Assembly (NCBI RefSeq): GCF_043290135.1
Contig: NC_134702.1
Coordinates: 91,549,819 to 91,613,818, forward strand
Reading direction: 5' to 3'
Length of the DNA: 64,000 bases
Source: Rhipicephalus microplus
Taxonomy: Eukaryota; Arthropoda; Arachnida; Ixodida; Ixodidae
Shown here: positions 61,080 to 64,000 of the stretch, piece after piece
Layout of the letters: each line of letters begins with the position of its first letter
Position numbering within the stretch: the first letter of the stretch is position 1
Notes under the pieces: model-generated
What the model was told of the DNA's origin: nothing
Seen by the model: only the letters and a program-made list of their open reading frames with translations
The model's database searches: none
Program-made: the position numbers and the translations under genes

Positions 61080-61720
61080 TGTCCGCTTCGATGCTACAGT
61101 GAAGCAAAACGGCGATTCTACCTAATTGGAACATATTCATCGTGAAGTATTTGTGCAGGCACACGGGAACAAGGTTGAGAAAACAAAGGGTACATTCCAA
61201 CAACTGTTTTATTTTTTTTTTGAAAACTTTCACTTAAAAACCCTCAGATCTGCGCAATCTGGTCAAAGAAAAAAAAACATGAACAGCGCATATATGGCAT
61301 TACTTGTGATCACATGCTGAATGAATAGAAGACTGGAGTGAAATTTCTTTTTCAAGCAAGGCAACCAATGGGTGTCTATAGTATAACACACTTTGCTTTC
61401 AGCTTGTCAATGTTGTACGCTTCCATTATCTCTTTGGAAGTTCGGTTGCGATGCCTATATTCCACAGTGGTGTTAGTAAAACAAGGCGTGCATGCACGCT
61501 CATTGCATTGCCGTGTTAAAAGTGTGGTAGGGACCTTAAATATACTCGAGAATGTCTCCTTAGCCTCGTGTTAATACACCTGCCAGTCTGCCCTGCATAC
61601 GTATGACCACACGTCAGATGAATACAGTGCAAAGAATCGTTTCGACATTTAACAAACTGGTGCCTGTGTGTACATTCTTTCCGTGCACCCTCAATAGAGT
61701 TGTACTTCAAATAGCACTAA
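61080..61720 (-). mobile_element. Penelope-like element, 3' fragment
   Basis: The minus strand carries the C-terminal GIY-YIG region (61,710-61,376), followed by a 3' stretch with AATAAAACAGTTG (about 61,217). The RT part is absent, so it is a 5'-truncated copy. The lower boundary is approximate. Confidence 0.6.
61376..61710 (-). pseudogene. Penelope GIY-YIG endonuclease domain, frameshifted
   Basis: The first frame reads CRNDSLHCIHLTCGHTYAGQ followed by TGRCINTRLRRH, matching the GIY-YIG module of Penelope-like elements (Y-x-G, then G-R-C-x-N-x-R-L). After a frame change near 61,545 another frame reads TRQCNERACTPCF, then EYRHRNRTSKEIMEAYNIDKL, and stops TAG at 61,376-61,378. This matches the Cys-rich and HRxxR-x-x-x-E-x-x-E-A end of the same domain. 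The GIY-YIG nuclease nicks the target for reverse transcription. Only the endonuclease end survives here; part of the linker is lost. Confidence 0.78.
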
Positions 61721-61805
61721 TGATTCCAAATTTTTGGTGCACTCCACTATACGGTGAGCCTCATGATTATACCGTGATTTTAACACGTGAGACCAGAGAT
61801 TATTT

Positions 61806-62548
61806 ATCATCATCATCATCGTCGTCGTCGTCGTCATCATCAGCCTTACTATACGCCCACTGCAGGACAAAGGCCTCTCCCATGATCCGCCAATCAACCT
61901 GGTCTTGTGCTTTCTAGTGCCCCGTGTTGGGACTCCGGGTCCTGCCGGTCTCGTTTTCGGTAGCTGGCCCCGTCGCAGGATCCATCGTCCAACAATTCAG
62001 TGAGAAAGAAGCGCCCGAACAAACGACAGAGATTTATTTACATGTGGAGAAGTGTTCAACTGATCCAAAGAGAGAAGAGTGAGAGATACAAAACGTCTTC
62101 GGCATTTTATAGCGCCGCGTTGCCGACACTGGGCGCACTGTGCGCATCGTCAGCCAATACGGTGTCCCCGGCACCTCGGCCACGAGGGAGGGGGAAACAC
62201 CTCTCACAACACATGGAGTGGCACAACCTAACACGAGGTCCATATATGGTCACGGCGCCCTAAAATGTTGCCAAACATGGTCACGAACGCACAGCAGATT
62301 CCGGAGTTCTCCCGGCGAGAGGAGGAACCTGAATGGGGAGGTGGGGGTGGACGACACCGTCGGTCAAGAACCGGTTCTCCCCCAAACTCTTCTTGCTTGG
62401 TTCCCTAGGGCCGGTCGTAACACCCGTTATACATGTGGCCTTTTTAATCTCATCGGCCCACCTAACTTTCTGTCTCCCGCTCGTGCGTTTGCCTTCTCTG
62501 GGAACCCAGTCAGTTACTCTTAATTATCAGCGGTTATCCTGCCTACGT
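61806..62548 (-). mobile_element. 5'-truncated RTE LINE, split by a solo LTR
   Basis: The (CAT/CGT)n tail 61,808-61,845 and CACTGCAGGACAAAGGCCTCTC to 61,920 match the RTE 3' end at 18,471-18,560; after the LTR (61,925-62,422) the same element resumes (TTAATCTCATCGGCCCACC to GGTTATCCTGCCTACG, about 62,547). Only the last part of the reverse transcriptase C-terminal region is represented. Confidence 0.85.
61925..62422 (-). mobile_element. Solo LTR of an LTR retrotransposon, TSD CCCG
   Basis: 498 bases beginning TGTTGGGACTCC and ending CGTAACA (5'-TG...CA-3'), flanked by CCCG at 61,921-61,924 and 62,423-62,426. On the minus strand a TATAAAATGCC box is at 62,111-62,101 and AATAAA at 62,038-62,033, in the order expected for U3-R-U5, so the LTR points left. 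The inner retroelement was lost by LTR-LTR recombination. Gypsy or Bel/Pao class cannot be told without internal sequence. Confidence 0.82.
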
Positions 62549-62565
62549 ATTCTTGGATTTTTCAG

Positions 62566-62744
62566 GAGGTGGCATTGGTGGTGTCCCTGCAGCTTGGCGT
62601 TCACTTACTGGTCGCTCATTATTTCGAATATACAGAGAAAACAACATTGGGCAGCTCAATGTGTGGCTCCAAACACTCCGACCAATCTCAATGACACGCT
62701 ATTCAGACCCCCCTGAGAACTCGGAGATCAACTTCTTCGGCTAG
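62566..62744 (+). CDS. Candidate host terminal exon (unidentified protein)
   Basis: An acceptor-like TATTCTTGGATTTTTCAG ends at 62,565. The following frame (first codon split, GGT at 62,568) stays open 58 codons to TAG at 62,742-62,744. The peptide (GGIGGVPAAWRSLTGRSLF, then RIYRENNIGQLNVW and SDPPENSEINFFG) has balanced, protein-like composition rather than repeat character, and the frame lacks its own ATG, as expected of an internal-start exon. I do not recognise the protein. The RTE fragment ends about 20 bases before the acceptor. Alternatives: a remnant of another transposon, or chance. Confidence 0.4.
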
Positions 62745-63460
62745 ATGAATTATCTTACGATTAGGAAATTATCATTGTGGTGGGACTTTTGTAAAACTTG
62801 ATGGCTAATACTTCATGAAGGAAACTCCGTGTCTTTTACCGCGCTACAGTGAACGCGCAGCCACGTTGCGCTCTTGTGTACAATCTGTTCGATCACCGTA
62901 TTGGTCGTATTTGTGGAGCCGAGCTGATTGTCGGAAGCGCTGCAGTTGTCCGTTACGACAGTGGGCCCCAGGGACGCCGAGTAACAAGAACGGACTCACA
63001 GGCTCCCTTATGCATTCGCCGAAGCCTAAGACCATCTCCTTTTTTTCGTCTCAGTCGATGTATTGATCGTCCACCACTAGCCTACGAAAGCTTTCTCGAC
63101 TTGACGTGGTCTTGCGGTGCTTTCAGCATCGGAAGCGTTGTTTTTTCATCTCATCCGGTTTTTCTCTGCCTCCGCAATCGACCAAACTTGGAGGAAGTGA
63201 AGATGTCATTGCTGACGTCACAGAATACGGCATATGTCATACGGCGACGCCATCGCGCGGTAATGATACCACTAGTCTTCACACCGTCGACGCCGACTGT
63301 AAATTTTCACGATTTATGAGGCATCTAAGCCTTTCGCTTTATTATATTTCGCTGAACTGAAGGCCCCGGCTGACAGTCTTGTCACCGTGGTGCGCCGGAG
63401 GACCTGTGTCACAGAACGAGCGCTAAAAATGGGCGCGCCGCCAAATTCTTGCGATAACGC
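62745..63460. other. No recognised gene
   Basis: About 700 bases, possibly 3' UTR of the exon candidate at its start. The plus frame 62,849-63,319 shows no domain. Confidence 0.35.
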
Positions 63461-63479
63461 GCGAAAGAGACGCCGCGAG

Positions 63480-64000
63480 GTCAAAAGAAAAAAAAATTGC
63501 CCGCAGCTTCCCTCGGGGGAACACTGAGGAGGATGCGGAGCATATAATTGGTTAACGGGGTGTTAAAGTGCGACTTACTTGGGTCGATGGCTAAATTGGT
63601 TCACGTGGTTGTAGGAGGGGGTGTTAAATGAGTGAACACGTACACACGTATGCGAAAGGGCGGCGCTGGTCGAAGGGTCGTCGATCATTGTGTTTGTGGA
63701 TTCGTTGGAATTCATTTCACCGCGACCTTGGACGTCGACGCGCCGTACAAACCAACCGACGAGCGGCAACTGAGCGAGCGAGCGCCGACCTTGAGTACAT
63801 ATACAGCTCGACGGCGCATGCACTGTCAGCTGTTGAATGTTCTCGAAGCGCGACGCCTCATGCGCGTCCACTGGAGAATCAGGAGAATTGTAGATGTCGA
63901 ACGCGGTGTGTAGAGGAGGAAGGGATGCACAGATGGTGGAAGAGTGGGCGACGGCGCGACGGCGCATGCGCGCGCGTCAGCTGTCGAATGTTCGAGAAGC
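63480..64000. repeat. Interspersed or tandem repeat unit cut by the window edge
   Basis: After an A-rich run (63,485-63,496) comes a block with CTTCCCTCGGGGGAACACTG and GGTTAACGGGGTGTTAAAG. A motif of about 40 bases beginning ACGGCGCATGC and containing GTCAGCTGT-GAATGTTC recurs at 63,811 and 63,959, 148 bases apart, suggesting a duplicated unit that continues past the window. Confidence 0.5.

Overview
This window looks like non-coding, repeat-dense arthropod nuclear DNA. The best match is a hard tick (Ixodida, probably a metastriate genus). That assignment rests on my recollection of tick repeat families, chiefly the tRNA-derived SINE at 56,202-56,442 and the RTE, Penelope and Harbinger sequences. 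No bacterial or viral gene organisation is present. I see no complete host gene. The only host-exon candidate is a short terminal-exon-like frame at 62,566-62,744, directly downstream of a splice-acceptor-like tract.

Layout. 1-1,599 is the 3' part of a DNA transposon with TIR CACTCTAAGCC; it interrupts a minus-strand I/R1-group LINE (1,600-5,368; ORF1 zinc-knuckle protein, ORF2 endonuclease plus reverse transcriptase). 5,369-10,480 holds an unclassified repeat in several copies, a SINE-like tRNA fragment, a CCGT-rich repeat and a decayed RTE LINE. 10,490-11,610 is the RNase H and 3' end of a second LINE, abutting an end-to-end copy of the CACTCTAAGCC transposon (11,611-16,172). 17,128-18,340 is a deleted Harbinger element with TAA target duplication. 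18,471-21,664 is an almost intact RTE LINE (one frameshift) headed by a tRNA-like module and flanked by (AT)n. 21,666-23,974 is microsatellite-rich, with a SINE piece, a 27-bp-stem hairpin and a 0.93-kb GATA/GACA array.

24.3-35.2 kb is AT-rich, with LINE 3' ends, three inverted-repeat structures and two arrays of CCATATATGG-like palindromes, one holding six identical perfect copies in 156 bp. 35.3-38.9 kb is GC- and CpG-richer and unassigned. 41,133-47,491 is a third copy of the CACTCTAAGCC element with a second, different element of the same termini (41,488-43,213, TSD CA) inserted in it. 47.5-64 kb carries SINEs, a TTAA-flanked MITE, a Penelope GIY-YIG fragment, an RTE fragment split by a solo LTR (TSD CCCG), the possible host exon, and a repeat unit cut by the window edge.

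How the parts relate. Nearly everything recognised is mobile. RTE or I/R1 LINEs would supply retrotransposition functions to the SINEs (one has a clean 15-bp target duplication). The CACTCTAAGCC elements and the two MITE-type elements depend on transposases not encoded here. Nested insertions give a relative chronology: the LINE at 1.6-5.4 kb predates transposon copy 1; copy 3 predates its nested element; the RTE at 61.8 kb predates its solo LTR.
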